A stretch of DNA of 64,000 nucleotides from Gadus chalcogrammus (taxonomy: Eukaryota > Chordata > Actinopteri > Gadiformes > Gadidae): contig NC_079419.1 of assembly GCF_026213295.1 (NCBI RefSeq), forward strand, positions 25,576,111-25,640,110, in the 5' to 3' direction. Position 1 is the stretch's first letter, and each line of letters opens with the position of its first letter. Positions 25,791-39,717 of this stretch are shown here, one piece after another. The position numbers and the translations under genes were made by a program. The notes beneath the pieces are model-generated. The model did not search any database, was not told where the DNA came from, and worked only from the letters and a program-made list of their open reading frames with translations.

Positions 25791-26690
25791 TCAAAACACA
25801 ACCATACTGCATATTCCACCAAAATTAACAGGAGAATGAAACAGCACATTCTGATTGGATGTCATCATTACAAAGGACTGTATGTGGCCAGGCATGACTG
25901 ATTGGTTGACGTGGTTGTAAAGGATCTAGAAATAATAAATCAAGGACATGACTGTAAGACCTTTAAACATAGTGCTGTTAAAATGAAGTGGTTCCATTAT
26001 AATGTACCTGACAATGATTACTTTAAAAGCACTCCAGTCATTGTAATTGTAAACTAGACTCTGAAAACTCTTATTATTGAGGTGGGCTGTTGCTTCGATT
26101 TGTATATGGACACCTGCTACTACTCTAAATTAGGCTACTGAAATACCAGCCACTGGTAAGTCATATATGCCATCTAGGTTACCAATGCAAACTTATATCT
26201 TTAATCTTCAGAAGCTTAGGTCCTATCCACAAAGATTTGGTTAGAGGACTGCGGTTGGGGGGGTTACATAAGAAGGAAGCCAAAAGATTGGCAACATTTT
26301 GCTCTGTTTAAGCTACCATAGGTAGTATGCAAATCTGGAGACAAAGATGTTTTGTTTATCCATAAGTGTTCGGTCTAATATCTTATTAACTTATCATGGA
26401 GGTCTTGTAAATGCACGTGAGCTTGATGAACTTGTTACATTATCAATATTTCTTTTGATAATGTTAATTTGTAATAATCGTTCTTTGTAAATTTGGATCC
26501 AAATAAAAGCATTTAAATGTGTGTGTGCACATGCATTTGTGTGTGCATGTGTATGCATGTACTGGTTTGTGAGGGTAATCGGGTAATTGTAGTTTGGAAG
26601 TGCGGAGGAAGGGCCAGGATTAGCAGCGCTGTGTGCTTTGTAATGTCTCTATGAGAACACTGGGAATTCAGCCACCCACCTGGCCTCCTC
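25791..26690. other. Gene-free DNA
   Basis: No supported gene. Ends in a short TGTGTGCATG-rich stretch near 26518-26560. Confidence 0.4.
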
Positions 26691-26935
26691 CTACGTACTA
26701 CTACCTTTTACCTTCCAGCGCTCCCACCTCCCACCTCACCTCCATACCGCTCCACCCCCCACCTCCCCTCCCAGCCCCCACCTCCCACCTTACCTCCCAC
26801 CTCACCTCCTACCCCCCCCCCACAACCCCACCTCACCCCCCACCTCCCGACCCATCCCTTTTCTCCCCCTTACCTCCCCCCCCCACCTCACACCTCACCT
26901 CACACCCCCACCCCTCCCCCCCAAGCCAAAATTAA
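26691..26935. repeat. C-rich CACCTCC minisatellite
   Basis: Imperfect CACCTCC/CACCTCA units with long C runs. The proline-rich open frame through it is compositional. Confidence 0.85.
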
Positions 26936-28685
26936 ATAAACACAAAGAAGCATTACAGTACATGTTGTTCAGCTCTCCTTCACAACCTCACTCCTGAGGA
27001 AGGAATGCGCACAATCATGAAGGCCATGTTTCCACCTCGGTGGCCAGTAATGACACTCCTTTCCCAGGAGCCTGTACTACATAGATGGGGGTTGTTTTCT
27101 GCAATTAAGTCCTTCTACTGGCTTACTGTACTCAACAGCTCACATTTGACTTCTTCGCTTTCTGTCCCGGGACTCACACATAAACGACTCGATCAAAGGA
27201 TTGTCGCCAACTACTGTTTGTCTTGCTTCAGAATTTCCCTTCTAGAGAATTCCAGAGGCCCCTTCCATAATGTTTAGCCTCACTCGCTGTTTCTCTAATG
27301 TTGTCAATTCTGTTTTTAGCATCAAAACAGCTATTAGCGGCTTCAGCTACAGCGAGGGTGTTTAGATAACACACACACCCAACCGCCCACCTCATCAAAA
27401 CACGGCTGAAAAAACGGTTGTTGTAACTATTTGTCTCTTGACTGCTTTGTTTTCTTTTCCTATTCATCAACGACGAGACCCTTTTAGGACGGTGGGAAAA
27501 CCAACGTTGAATTCAGCTCAATAATAATTGGGCAGCTGTTATCCTTTAAACTACACCTGTGAGAAAGTTCTGGAGACAAAAGCATCGTATTCTATCACTT
27601 TAAACTAAACTAGGACCTTTATCAAGTGCAATCAATCATTAGAAAGGAATTAGTACATTTCCCAACACCAGTTCAATGGCAGGTGTTATACAGACCAAGT
27701 CTTCATTACTTACATTCAGCTCCCATGGTTGTGCTTTGTCTTGTCTGCCTATGTTTGAGATCTTTGTCCCCCTAATTTCTCGATTTCATACCCTCTCTGT
27801 CTGTCAGCTCAAATAAGGGAAATCCGAGGATTATCAGAGGATTATTGCTATACAATAGCTTGCTGTTATCTGCTAGCTCTTTGTTTTCCACTATAAACAT
27901 GGTAACCACGATCAAATTTGTTTAAAGAATGTATTTATTTATTCATGTATTTATTTTAACACCAGGGCGACCTACTATGACTGATATTCCGGTGTGTGTT
28001 CGGAAGGATTTCTGTAAGTCCCAATACATGCCTATAAACAATAAAATCATAATCAATAAGGTCTGCATTGAATCATAAATGAAGGACTAGGGAACACTTT
28101 ATCTGAATCCTCGGCATGAATCCAACACACATTTGATTCCAGGGTGTATTCAGTTCACAGCTCATGGATTCCTTTAGCGGTGGAAGGAGAGGAACCCCTC
28201 CAGTTTGCGGTGGAACAGGATATGTTCTGTTGTTCACAGCAGACTGGGGAGAAAAGTCTGCCGCACTGAGGCCACAGCCTTGCGACACCATCCATCCAAG
28301 TTAACGTTGTGCAAAGAATATCCTGATCTGCAGCGAGAAACATAATGTGAACAAGACCAGGATGGTATTTTTTACCACCAATATCAAGGGGGGTTAATGG
28401 GTTACCAATGTCTGCCTCCTCCTATTCCAATACAATATACAATAAATTTATGACCAGGGTGGGTTGCCAGAGTGAGACCTTTCTCCACCGCAGTCTCTCA
28501 AAGTCTTATCACATGCTTCATCTGCTTTCCCACACTGCCGCCACCAGTGTCTGCAACCCGCTCTCAGTGGTTTGTTGTACTAGCTCTGCTGTCTTTTTTG
28601 CATATCAGCATTATTATTATGTTGATTATTATTGTCTGTTAGAGATCGTTTTTTCTTGTTTTGTTGCACCTTGAAAAACAGGTTT
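26936..28685. other. Gene-free DNA
   Basis: I see no domain, splice-supported exon series or clear element boundary in this 1.75 kb. Confidence 0.45.
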
Positions 28686-28866
<181 letters not shown>

Positions 28867-30259
28867 TGTGTCTTTGTATCTGGGAGACCATCGAAATTCA
28901 GCTTGGCTCACCTGACACCTGTCATCTGAGTCAACGGTTTTTCACGCATAAAGTGAGCCGCCCGAGGATTAGCGGCCATTGTTTACACCCAAAACACAGG
29001 TTGTTGTCTTCCTCACACAAACTGTTGCGTTTGGTTTTAATTTTGCTGATGTGTCTGTGAAGAAAATGTTATCTTTGATGCAAGCAAGCAAGGCTGATTG
29101 TTTGGTGTTTACACCTGGTTTTGTGGCACACCTTTACGTGGAATCCCACAACCACTTTATTTATTGCCATATTTTAATAATCCTATTTAGTTAAGTGCAT
29201 GTGTTTAATCCCATTTAGTCTAGACTCTAGTGTATGTGAATAATACTACAGATCAATGGCATTTAATTAGAATGCCAGGTCAGATGATTGCATTAATCCT
29301 AATGCTCCTTTGGATTTATTATTATATTATTTATATTATATATATATATAAATCCACCCATTGTCTCATTGAAGATGCTGGTTAATCGCTGTCTGTATCG
29401 TCCCAAAATTAGCCATTTTTCATCAGGAATACTAATCTAAGATAAGATATGTATGAATCAACTAAGATCAACCAACCACACTGGAACACCTTTTAACTTT
29501 AGAACCGTAAACAAAGACCTCTGAAAGACTTTTCATAGCTGAAATTTGTGTCAGTTCATTATTTCTCTCATAAATAAACTGAGTGTCATCAGCTTTGTAG
29601 CTGTATAGGTTCAATAAACGGCCACGCTTCATACTGATGTCTTTTTGTATATTTATTTTTCTTTTAAACTCTCTCTCTCTAAAACGGTAAACTTTAATAA
29701 ACAGAAAAAACACCGTGACAACGTTAGCGCCATAAACCTAATACAGAGTTCATCTTCTTCTGAAACCCATGAGTCTGTGACTGGTTTTATATCTCTGATG
29801 GCGCGTTTTCCCATAATTCCCTGGGATAGATATTTAAACAAACTCTTAACACAAAGCAATGACACAATATCTATTTTTAACAGTACAACTTAAATCATTT
29901 TTAACCAAAGAATAAAATCATGAATTCAACAAATAATAAATACATATTAAACAATTAATGTAAATACATATTTAAATCTCTAATGTCCAGACTGTCTCTG
30001 AGACAGTTACACTCCCACCAGTTACTATAATTTATGATACATTCAAATAAATCTTGTAACTTCTTAATCAATTATGAACACGTGTAAGACCTTTAACTCA
30101 TAGCCTTCTGGATTCTCACTATAGCTGTATGTGGGTTTTAAATGAACTACAGACAAACATCTCATTTGCTTCCTATGAGTACAACTAATTTATGAATGGG
30201 ACGTGCAAGCATTGATGAATTAGTAAGCATTTGATCCCCTTTGTCTAGAATCCTATTTC
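28867..30259. other. Gene-free AT-rich DNA
   Basis: No supported gene. A short TATATA stretch lies near 29325-29352. Confidence 0.45.
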
Positions 30260-33200
30260 CTATTTGCACTGATTTTGTGCCCGATTTAAAAGCGCCAGAC
30301 TGGCACTCCTTCTCTCTTCAACACTGACTGGGCCGGTCTCTTTGGTTCTTTTTGCTAAGCGCTGGATCCGACCTACAACGTTTAAGGCAGTATGCCATTT
30401 TGAAAAGCGCTCAAGCATGACTAGAAGACTTTCTTCATTCTCTACTTGTGTGTGTAAAACCTGTGTCGTCCTTACTTCAGGGTCTCCCACCATGAGCTGT
30501 GGAGTTACCGTTGGTGTGACTATCTCCCTTTCCCCCAGGAACTCTGGACCAGTAGGCCAGTTTGAGTTAATCAGTTTGGTCACACTGAGGCCTCTGGAGG
30601 CGTGATCAGCTGGATTTTGATCGGTGCTGACTTTAAAGGAGAAATTGTCACTGCTTACACACCACCTTACTCGTAACACTGTCTGCATGGGAAGCTCTCC
30701 GAGGCTGAGATCCACATCATGAACTCCACCTGCCCGTTCGCTTTCAGGGATTGACTCTAAGACTTCTCTGCTGTTTGAAATGAACTTATGGAGATGCAGT
30801 TTTCCCTTTTCAGACAGGCTTTGTGCTTCTCTCACTAACTGGATGGCTGCATCCTCAGATTCCACACTGGCTAGGCCATCATCGAATAGGCCCTCCATGA
30901 ATTGAATGTAGTCTTCTTTGAATTTTGAGTTTTTATCAAGTTTTCTTTTCAAGTGCTTCAGCCGCACCAGAGCTAGCCTCTTGTTTTCTGGCAGTTGTGT
31001 GCGTGTCTTAAAAGGCAATGGCATCTCAAGGTGCCCATCTGCGTTTTGATGAACCGTCCTGTTTAGCAACTGCATGAAGTGTGTATCATCTTTTGATATG
31101 CTCTTTTCACGGTGGTTACTATCTCTGAAGTCAAACTCAAGGGCTTTGATTACAGTAGCTGGTGTCAATGGTGGAAGTTCTTTGACTGCTATGCGGTGAC
31201 ACAGGCCGGTTACCTCGGCTGACCTTGCACCTCGAGATGAGTTTCCGACAATACTCCAGCCCAGGTCGGTTTTGATGGCATATGGTTCATCGTCTCTTCC
31301 AGTAATGACTGAGCGTGGAGCTAATGCTCTGGAACAATCATAGCCAATGAGAAGTCCCACCTTGCAGTCCATTAATTCTGGTATTTCCTGTGCCATTCCT
31401 TTCAGGTGATTCCACCTCTCAGCAGTTTTTGGTGTGGGAATGTGGGAGCGCTCAAGGGGAATGAAATCTGTAGTATATGCAGGCGGCAAGTTGATCCAAT
31501 CTTTGGATGATAGCCCTCTTACTCTAAGACTGCTAACTCTTGCACTCTGAATAATGGAGTCTTTTCCCATCATAGTGTTAAGCTTTAACTTTACTGGCTC
31601 TGAGCTTGCTCCTAGTATTTGGCACACCTCTTGATCTACAAAGGTGTTACTACTCTGAGTGTCAAGTAAAGCATATGCAAGTCTCTCTGTTTCAGGAGTC
31701 TTTGTTGAAGAAATCCAGACGGGCACTATCATAGATGTGCTCCCACCATCACTTCTATCTACACAGCAAGACAGGGAAGATGTTTTCTCCTCAACCTGCC
31801 AAACATTTGGAACTCTATCTGCTGGTGGACGGTCTTCATGTAGTGCCGTGGATGATGTTTCTTACATATTTTACAGGTAGCCTTTTGTTTGCAGTCTTTC
31901 GAGCTATGCCCTTTTCTAAAGCAGCCAAAACAGAGATTGTTGTCAAATATGATCTGTCTCTTGTCGTTTGCAGGCTTACTGGCAAACGTCCGGCATTTGT
32001 GGATGGAATGACCTTCGCCACAGCATGTGCATTTGATTGAGTAGGAGGATGTGTTTGACACATTATTTTCATTAAAGCTGTTATTTTGGGCACTATCTGT
32101 TGCTTTGATGTCAGAGATAAATGCATTAGCCTGTGGACGCTTAATATCTCGAGAGGGCTTTTCTTCCACAAGTTTTAAAGCGTTAAGTGATGTCATGGGG
32201 TTACAGGCAATTTCTCGGCAAATTCTTTAAATGTAGGATATTCTTCTCTTTGTTGTAGTTGCTTTGTTACGTGACGATTCCAACGAGATGTAATCCAATC
32301 TGGAAGCTTTTGAAGCATTTTCTGATTTGCCTCGCAATCGTTCAGCACCTGCAATCCCTTCACATGTGGCATGGCTTTGCTGCATGCTGACAAGAAGTCA
32401 CTGAACTGTCTTAGCTTTCCTGAATCTCTGGGGCTTATTTTTGGCCAGTTATTTAGCTTTTTCTCTAAATGCACGCTGGATTACAAAGGGATGACCGTAG
32501 CGAGCTTGCAGTGTCTCCCAGGCTTGGTCATAAGCTTCGTCATCCTTTCTAAAGAAGGTTCCTTCTAACACAGAACGTGCCTCACCACCAATGTACCTTT
32601 GCAGATAAAATAATTTGTCTGCTGCGTTAGTGCATCGTCGCTCTATCAATGTTTTAAAGCTCGTACTCCACTCTAAGAAACTAAGTGGATCCCCTGAGAA
32701 AATTGAGGGCTCGGGAGCAGGAAGTCTAGTGAGGACCATTGAATCATGTAGGGCTTCTATTAACAGTGTTTCATATTTAACAGTGTTCGTTTGTTCAACG
32801 TTGTTATTGCACGATAGCTCTCTCTTTATGTTTTCAGGTGGTACTAAAGGACCAGTAGTTGTCTCAACATGCCCTACTCTACCTCTGTCATGAGTTTTGC
32901 TCCCTTCAGCTTCAGAGTACACTCTAAGTTTAGCAGCCATTACTTGCAGATCTCTCTGATTTTCCAGTCTATTAAGTTCTTGTTTTTGAGCAGCTGTTGC
33001 ATCCTCCATTTGTACTTCTGCTTCTTTTGCGGTTAACTGTGCAGCATACTCTGCTCTTTTGAAGGTGATGCTCTGCCGCTCTGATGAACAGCTTGACTTA
33101 AGGCTAGGGGCTGTACGGTCGATCACGGATGCCTCAAATATAGACTGTGCATACTCTATCAAGCACCATGTGAAGTCTAGCATTTTCACCCTTTTCATTG

Positions 33201-33650
33201 AACTCTTCTAGACCCACTTCACTCATACGCACTTTCAATAGACCCATCAAATCTACTGTTACTGCTACACAAGAATCGATCTTTCTTCGAATCTGATGAG
33301 GAGGTGCTAATTGCAATCGTAGGTTTTCATATGCATCTTTAACTTGATTTTCAAGTCCCTCTACCGCATCCATCATGTCGGCTAACTCGTCTTCAGTGCA
33401 ATAATTTTTAAGTTTTTCACGTGTAGTTCTAACTTCCCTTTTCCAGCATTCATATAGCTTGGTGAATTTGTGCTCCCTTACCTATTTCTTGTTCCTTTAG
33501 TTCTAGCGTTTTGGGGGTTGATTTTCTTTCCCTACTAGATTTTCTTTGCTCTGGGCCAACTGTTATTGAAGTGGCATCAGGTTGTAAACACTCTTGAGAG
33601 GATCTTCTAATTTATCACCTTCTGACTTTTCTCCATGAACTGACATCTTA
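30260..33650 (-). pseudogene. BEL/Pao-type LTR retrotransposon gag-pol remnant
   Basis: Reading leftward, fragments appear in BEL/Pao order. First is a coiled N-terminal gag region (33376-33134), then a DUF1759-like gag segment (about 33198-32193, in two frames). A zinc-knuckle region follows (32196-31759), with one canonical C-x2-C-x4-H-x4-C, and then a DUF1758-like aspartic protease region (31732 onward, LLDTQSSN). The pol part keeps short pieces before and after the reverse transcriptase, but the RT core is missing. A second internal jump goes from the A17-peptidase-like segment to a region just before the integrase. Frames change between gag segments. No LTRs were recognised. It is an old, deleted copy. 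Confidence 0.85.
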
Positions 33651-33901
33651 ACTTAAGATATCTATTTTAAACTTGTATAGGGTACACTCAAAATATCTTA
33701 ATGAACTACATAAATGCTTAACTTGTATAGGCTCAGGGGCGGATCTAGAAAAATATTCATGGGGTGGCAAGAGGGGGACAGGAGATTTTGAGGGGTGGCA
33801 TGCTCTGGCAGAAGTATATACAGTATGCCAATTTAATTAAAGCCATATCAATCAATATTTACTTGGAAAGCCCCCACATTTAAATATTTAGACTCAATAA
33901 C

Positions 33902-36790
33902 TCATCTCATCTCATCTCATTTTCGTCCGCTTATCCGGGGTCGGGTCGCGGGGGGAGCAGCTCAAGCAGGGGGCCCCAGACTTCCCTTTCCCGGGCCACA
34001 TTGACCAACTCTGACGGGGGGATCCCGAGGCGTTCCCAGGCCAGTGTTGAGATATAATCTCTCCACCTAGTTCTGGGTCTTCCCTGAGGTCTCCTCCCCA
34101 CTGGACGTGCCTGAAACACCTCCCAAGGAAGGCGCCCAGTGGGCATCCTTACCAGATGCCCGAACCACCTCAGCTGACTCCTTTCTTAGTAAAGGAGCAG
34201 CGGCTCTAATCCGAGTTCCTCACGGATGGCTGAGCTTCTCACCCTATCCCTAAGGGAGACGCCAGCCACCCTTCTGAGAAAACTCATCTCGGCCGCTTGT
34301 ACCCGCAATCTCGTCCTTTCGGTCATCACCCAGCCCTCATGACCATAGGTGAGGATAGGAACGAAAATCGACCGGTAGATCGAAAGCTTTGCCTTGCGGC
34401 TCAGCTCTCTTTTCGTTACAACGGTGCCGTAAAGCGAACGCAATACCGCCCCCGCTGCTCCGATTCTCCGGCCAATCTCGCGCTCCATAGTACCCTCACT
34501 CGCGAACAAGACCCCGAGGTACTTGAACTCCTTCACTTGGGCTAAGGACTCATTTCCTACCCGGAGTAAGCAATCCATCGGTTTCCTCCTAAGAGTCATG
34601 GCCTCAGATTTAGCGGTGCTGATCCTCATCCCAGCCGCTTCACACTCGGCCGCCAGCCGATCCAGTGAGTGCTGAAGGTCACAGGCCGATGATCCCATGA
34701 GGACCACATCATCTGCAAAAAGCAGTGACGAGATCCTCAGACCACCGAACTGCAACCCCTCCCCACCACGACTACGCCTCGATATCCTGTCCATGTATAT
34801 CACAAACAGGATTGGTGACAAGGCGCAGCCCTGGCGGAGACCAGCACCCACTGAGAACGAAACTGACTGGCTGCCGAGGACGCGAACACAGCTCTCGCTT
34901 TGGAAGTACAGGGATTGGATGGCCCTGAGGATAGACCCCCTTACCCCATACTCCCGCAGCACCTCCCACAGTTTCTCCCGGGGGACCCGGTCATACGCCT
35001 TCTCCAGATCCACAAAACACATGTAGACCGGATGGGCATACTCCCAGGCCCCCTCCAGGATCCTTGCGAGAGTGAAGAGCTGGTCCGTAGTTCCACGTCC
35101 GGGGCGAAAACCGCATTGTTCCTCTTCAATCTGAGGTTAGACGATCGGCCGAACCCTCCTTTCCAGCACCTTGGAGTAGACTTTACCAGGGAGGCTGAGA
35201 AGTGTGATACCCCGGTAATTGGCACACACTCTCTGGTCCCCCTTTTTGAACAGGGGAACCACCACCCCGGTTTGCCACTCCTTTGGCACTGTACCCGACT
35301 CCCACGCGATGTTGAATAGGCGTGTCAACCATGACAGCCCCTCAACACCTAGAGCCTTTAGCATTTCTGGCTGGATCTCATCAATCCCTGGGGCTTTGCC
35401 ACTGCGGAGATGTTTGACTACCTCAGTGACCTCCACCAGGGAAATTGACGACGAAACACCATCAACCTTGAGCTCTGCCTCCAACATAGAGGGCGTGTTA
35501 TTCGGATTCAGGAGTTCCTCAAAGTGTTCCTTCCAACGTCCGACGACCTCCTCAGTTGAGGTCAACAGAGTCCCATCCTTACTGTACACAGCTTGGATGG
35601 TTCCCCGTTTCCCCCTCCTGAGGTGCCGGATAGTCTTCCAGAAACACTTTGGTGCCGACCGAAAGTCCTTCTCCATGGCCTCTCCGAACTTCTCCCACAC
35701 CCGCTGCTTAGCCTCCGACACGGCAGCAGCTGCAGCCCTTCGGGCCTGTCGGTACCCTGCAACCGAGTCAGGAGTCCTCCAGGATATCATATCCCGGAAG
35801 GCCTCCTTCTTCAATCGGACGGCTTCCCTGACCACCGGTGTCCACCACGGTGTCCGAGGGTTACCGCCCCTTGAGGAGCCTAAGACCCTGAGGCCACAGC
35901 TAGCCACCGCAGCTTCAGCAATGGAGGCTTTGAACACCGCCCACTCCGGCTCAATGCCCCCAACCTCCACAGGAATGCCAGAAAAACTCAGCCGGAGGTG
36001 TGAGTTGAAGATACCTAGGACGGGGGCCTCCTCCAGACGTTCCCAGTTCACCCGCACTCCTCGTTTGGGCTTACCAGGTCTATCCGGAAATTTCCCCCAT
36101 TCCCTGATCCAACTCACAACCAGATGGTGGTCGGTTGACAGTTCCGCCCCTCTCTTTACCCTAGTGTCCAAAACATGCGGCCTCAGATCAGATGACACGA
36201 TCACAAAATCGATCATTGATCTTCGGCCTAGGGTACTCTGGTACCAGGTACACTTCCGAGCACCCTTATGTTCGAACATGGTGTTTGTTATGGATAATCC
36301 ATGACTAGCACAGAAGTCCAATAACAAACGACCGCTCGGGTTTAGATCAGGGAGGCCGTTCCTCCCCACCACGCCTCTCCAGGTGTCTCCATCGTTGCCC
36401 ACGTGGGCGTTGAAGTCACCCAGCAGAACTACGGAGTCCCCTACTGGAGCCCCATACAGGACTCCATTCACGGTCTCCAAGAAGGCCGAGTACTCTGAGC
36501 TGCTGCTTGGTGCAGACGCACAAACAACAGTCAGAGTTTTCCCCCCTACAACCCTTAGGCGCAGGGAGGCGACCCTCTCGTCTACCGGGGTAAACTCCAA
36601 CACCGTGGCGCTCAGCCGGGGATTTATGAGTATCCCCACACCCGCCCGGCGCCTCACGCCCTTGGCAACTCCGGAGAAGAATAGAGTCCAACCCTTATCC
36701 AGGAGTATGGTACCAGAGCTGAGACTGTGCGTGGAGGTAAGCCCCACCAGATCTAACTGATAGCGCTCCACCTCCCTCACAAGGTCAATA
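33902..36790 (-). pseudogene. Second non-LTR retrotransposon (endonuclease + RT), 5'-truncated, dead
   Basis: Reading leftward, an AP-endonuclease segment ([30 protein letters not shown]) is followed by a reverse transcriptase ([54 protein letters not shown]). The C-terminal tail is ERSQLRWFGH then GRPRTRW. The frame is continuous except for two in-frame TAA stops, one just before the CGFRPGRG block near 35137 and one near 34186. The 3' end carries a short (ATGAG)n tail at about 33902-33921. The endonuclease start is missing. Clade not resolved (RTE-, I- or Nimb-like are all possible). Confidence 0.85.
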
Positions 36791-38029
36791 ACGGACTCAA
36801 TGACATTATATTTAATTTATTGTGGGATGAGTAAAGCCTTACATTTAAACATAAAAGGTTTCAGACAAAATTTAATAAATTATTACTGAATAATTACAAA
36901 ATCAACCTGCCTTACAACAAACACCTGCACTATTACACCCGCAGGGGCATGGGGCTAAAAATATATGCAAAGAGAGCTGCAATATGTACTTTAGTTAACA
37001 ATAAGTTCGTATTGGTCCATGAGATATTCCTATCAGATGTCAATCATCAGTCCAACTTGAGTGCAAATATCACTTTATTCACAGATTCCAATAATTTACA
37101 TACAATGCCACCCTCAAAGTGTGGTGACATAGAATAACTCCCAAAGTAGAGTGTATTACCTGCATGCTTGGAAGAGCCAAATGGGGATTCAGGGGAAGAT
37201 TTCCCTCTCTTTTTTTTTTAATATCTTTAATTTCTAAGTATTTAAGACCTTTTGGGTTTACCTTATTATTTTTTTTGCTCTTGATGTGAAGCTTGTTTTA
37301 TTATTAATTATTGATGAGTTATATTGGTTTATAAAAGTTCAGACAGGTGTGCAACCAAGTAGATTAGAGATGGCCATTTGTAAATAATTTACAGAAGATG
37401 ACTTGCATTTTGTTGTCCAAGTACCTGTTACTTGGTTCAATGACAATAAAGTTGAATATAATCAAATCGAATGACTGTTGATACAAAAGGAGGCACATGA
37501 AGTTAACGGTCAGGAAAACCAGCTGAGTGTAGAAGGGTTTGTGTTTGTTAGCGCGTCTTTAGCGCAGATTGCAATTCTTATTGCAGCCTGCAGGGTTATG
37601 CGAGAAACATACGGAGGGACGCGGTCGTTGAGCTCCGCCGCCCCACATTGCATGCAGTGGCGGTTCTACGTCCAGTTACGCCCCGGGCAAGACTATCTTC
37701 AAGCGGAGGGGGGGGGGGGGGGTGAATTGAATCATGGTCATGGAATCGAATGGTGAATCGAATCATGGTCATGGAATGTGTTTGTAGACGGTTCTGCTGA
37801 CTCTGTCAGTCAGACTCAGACTCTCAAAGGATCGTGGAACTTAAGTCGGTCATCATTTGCTGACTTTATCCTGAAAGGTGAGTCAATATCGTTAATTGTA
37901 TATATTAAAAAAATACCCGAGATAAACGAAACCCTAACCCTAAAATGTAAACACCAGGCTACTCGACAAGAAAATGTAACGAACCACCTGAGGCTTTACT
38001 TTACCTCAGAGAAAATGCGTTAGTTAATA
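36791..38029. other. Gene-free DNA
   Basis: No supported gene. It holds a G-run (about 37708-37721) and a GAATCATGGTCATGGAAT duplication near 37728-37778. Confidence 0.45.
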
Positions 38030-38425
38030 ATGATATGCCGTGCGGCATATCATGCGGCATCTGCGCATAGTCAACCCGGTCTCACGAAAATACGTGACAC
38101 TGTCACGTTATTTAATCTATTGAAACGTGATCAGGGACACGTATTTTCTCATTTTTCGTGTCAAAAAGCACAAATTTCAAACCCATGTATTTCAATTGGG
38201 AGTATTTGTCGTGTCATAAGCACGACTTCCAAACTAAGGTTCTGCCCGGGAGCGTTCTCCCTAATGTCCCTTAAGGAGCTCCGTACAGAACATTTATTGG
38301 TAAAAATTGTCTGTGATAACTAACAATATGACAGCTTTTGGCCACCCGTTTCTACTTAAACTTGTCTGTGAACAATATGACAGCTTTAGGCCACCCGTTT
38401 CTACTTTCACCTTTGATTCTGAGAA
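38030..38425. repeat. Dispersed repeat with ACGTGACACTGTCACGT core
   Basis: It starts with the inverted ATGCCGTGCGGCAT motif. It then has an AACCCGGTCTCACGAAAATA block that recurs at 63953 to the window end, and in diverged form at about 63350. ACAGCTTTNGGCCACCCGTTTCTACTT is also duplicated at about 38330-38405. It is non-coding. Type not assigned. Confidence 0.6.
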
Positions 38426-39717
38426 ATTGTGACAATTCACGGATATATTAAATGCAGGTGCGCTGCTCAGGCAAACCGCGAAGGAAAAAAGGGTAGCTGC
38501 TTCATCTGTTCTTTTTAGAATTGTATGTCTTGATGTTTTGATCTAGCCATAGATCTATTGTCTTGTTTTTGGCTATGTGAATTGAAGTCCGCGTCGATGC
38601 CTCACAAGTCCAGTGTCGCGAGCGGACGTGACATCTAGAAATCATACCGTATAATAATGGGTTATCATTGATATTGATGTGTAGGGGTTGATTATAACTC
38701 GTGAATAATATTGTTTATACCACAGTCTGAGGGAATACTCGTATTCTGATTGGCTGCAGGGTGTGTATTATCTCCTGATATAGGCCTACAGACACCTGCT
38801 AAGTAGTTCCAGTCAGTGTTTAGATTCTCTACCCGAGCCCGAGCCCGACGTCGGGTCGGGTCGGGCCGATATTTCCCACCACTATCCTCGGGCCGGGCCT
38901 TTGATCGAGCGTTTTTATCTTTATTTTTTCATTGGTTTATTAGCCTAATCTGAGGAGAAATCTATGCCATAAACAGAAATATTATAGGTCTTTATTACAC
39001 GGGTCTTCTCAATGCCGTGGAACGCTCCGTTCACTTGCATGGGTCCGGTGACTTGTCAACCCCTCTGCTGATCAACACTACGAATGCTGGTAACGAATAA
39101 ATTGTAAAAAAAGACACAGCATGTGAAGTTATTTTTTCGTTTTGGCAGTAGCCGTGTAATAAGCGGGCTAATGTATAGAACGTCGCCGGTCAATATCGAA
39201 AATAAGACCCTTCAGGGCGAAGCAAGACATCTTCGCTGGGCGTCGGTGTAGCCTACTGTTCGCCCTGGTGGGGCTTATTTTCCCGATAATGACCGGCGTT
39301 CTATGCATTATCCCTTACATATATATTAAGCAGAGTAGACTAAATGTGAACAAAGTTACATATGTATTAAAAAAAATGTTGGGTTGAAATCGGGCTTGGG
39401 CTCATAATTACAGTTAATCTGTCGGGGCGGGCCGGGCTCGGACAGAACGTGCACGGGCTCGGGCTTGGTTTTCTTTATTAATCGAATGGGAAATGCAATA
39501 GGCCTATTTTAGGACCGAATCACCGTTAAACTGGTTTGGTTTCTAATAAAATTTCTAGCGAGAAATATACGTTTTACTTGCATAATCTTTAGTCAGTGAT
39601 TACGTCAGGTTGCTAGGGACGCTGCTTTCGCTAAACTAGTAGCTCACGTGTTTCCTGCGTTTGTGTTATTAAACCGTTACTTTATGTAGCCCAACTTTTA
39701 ATGATATCATCTTGTTA
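38426..39717. other. Gene-free DNA with several short inverted repeats
   Basis: A GC-rich palindrome-like block (CGAGCCCGACGTCGGGTCGG) lies near 38838-38870. A foldback segment near 39175-39305 carries GGCGAAGCAAGAC and inverted GAACGTCGCCGGTCA/TGACCGGCGTTC ends. The stretch at about 39485-39625 is related to 4440-4650 in the transposon. No gene was seen. Confidence 0.5.
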
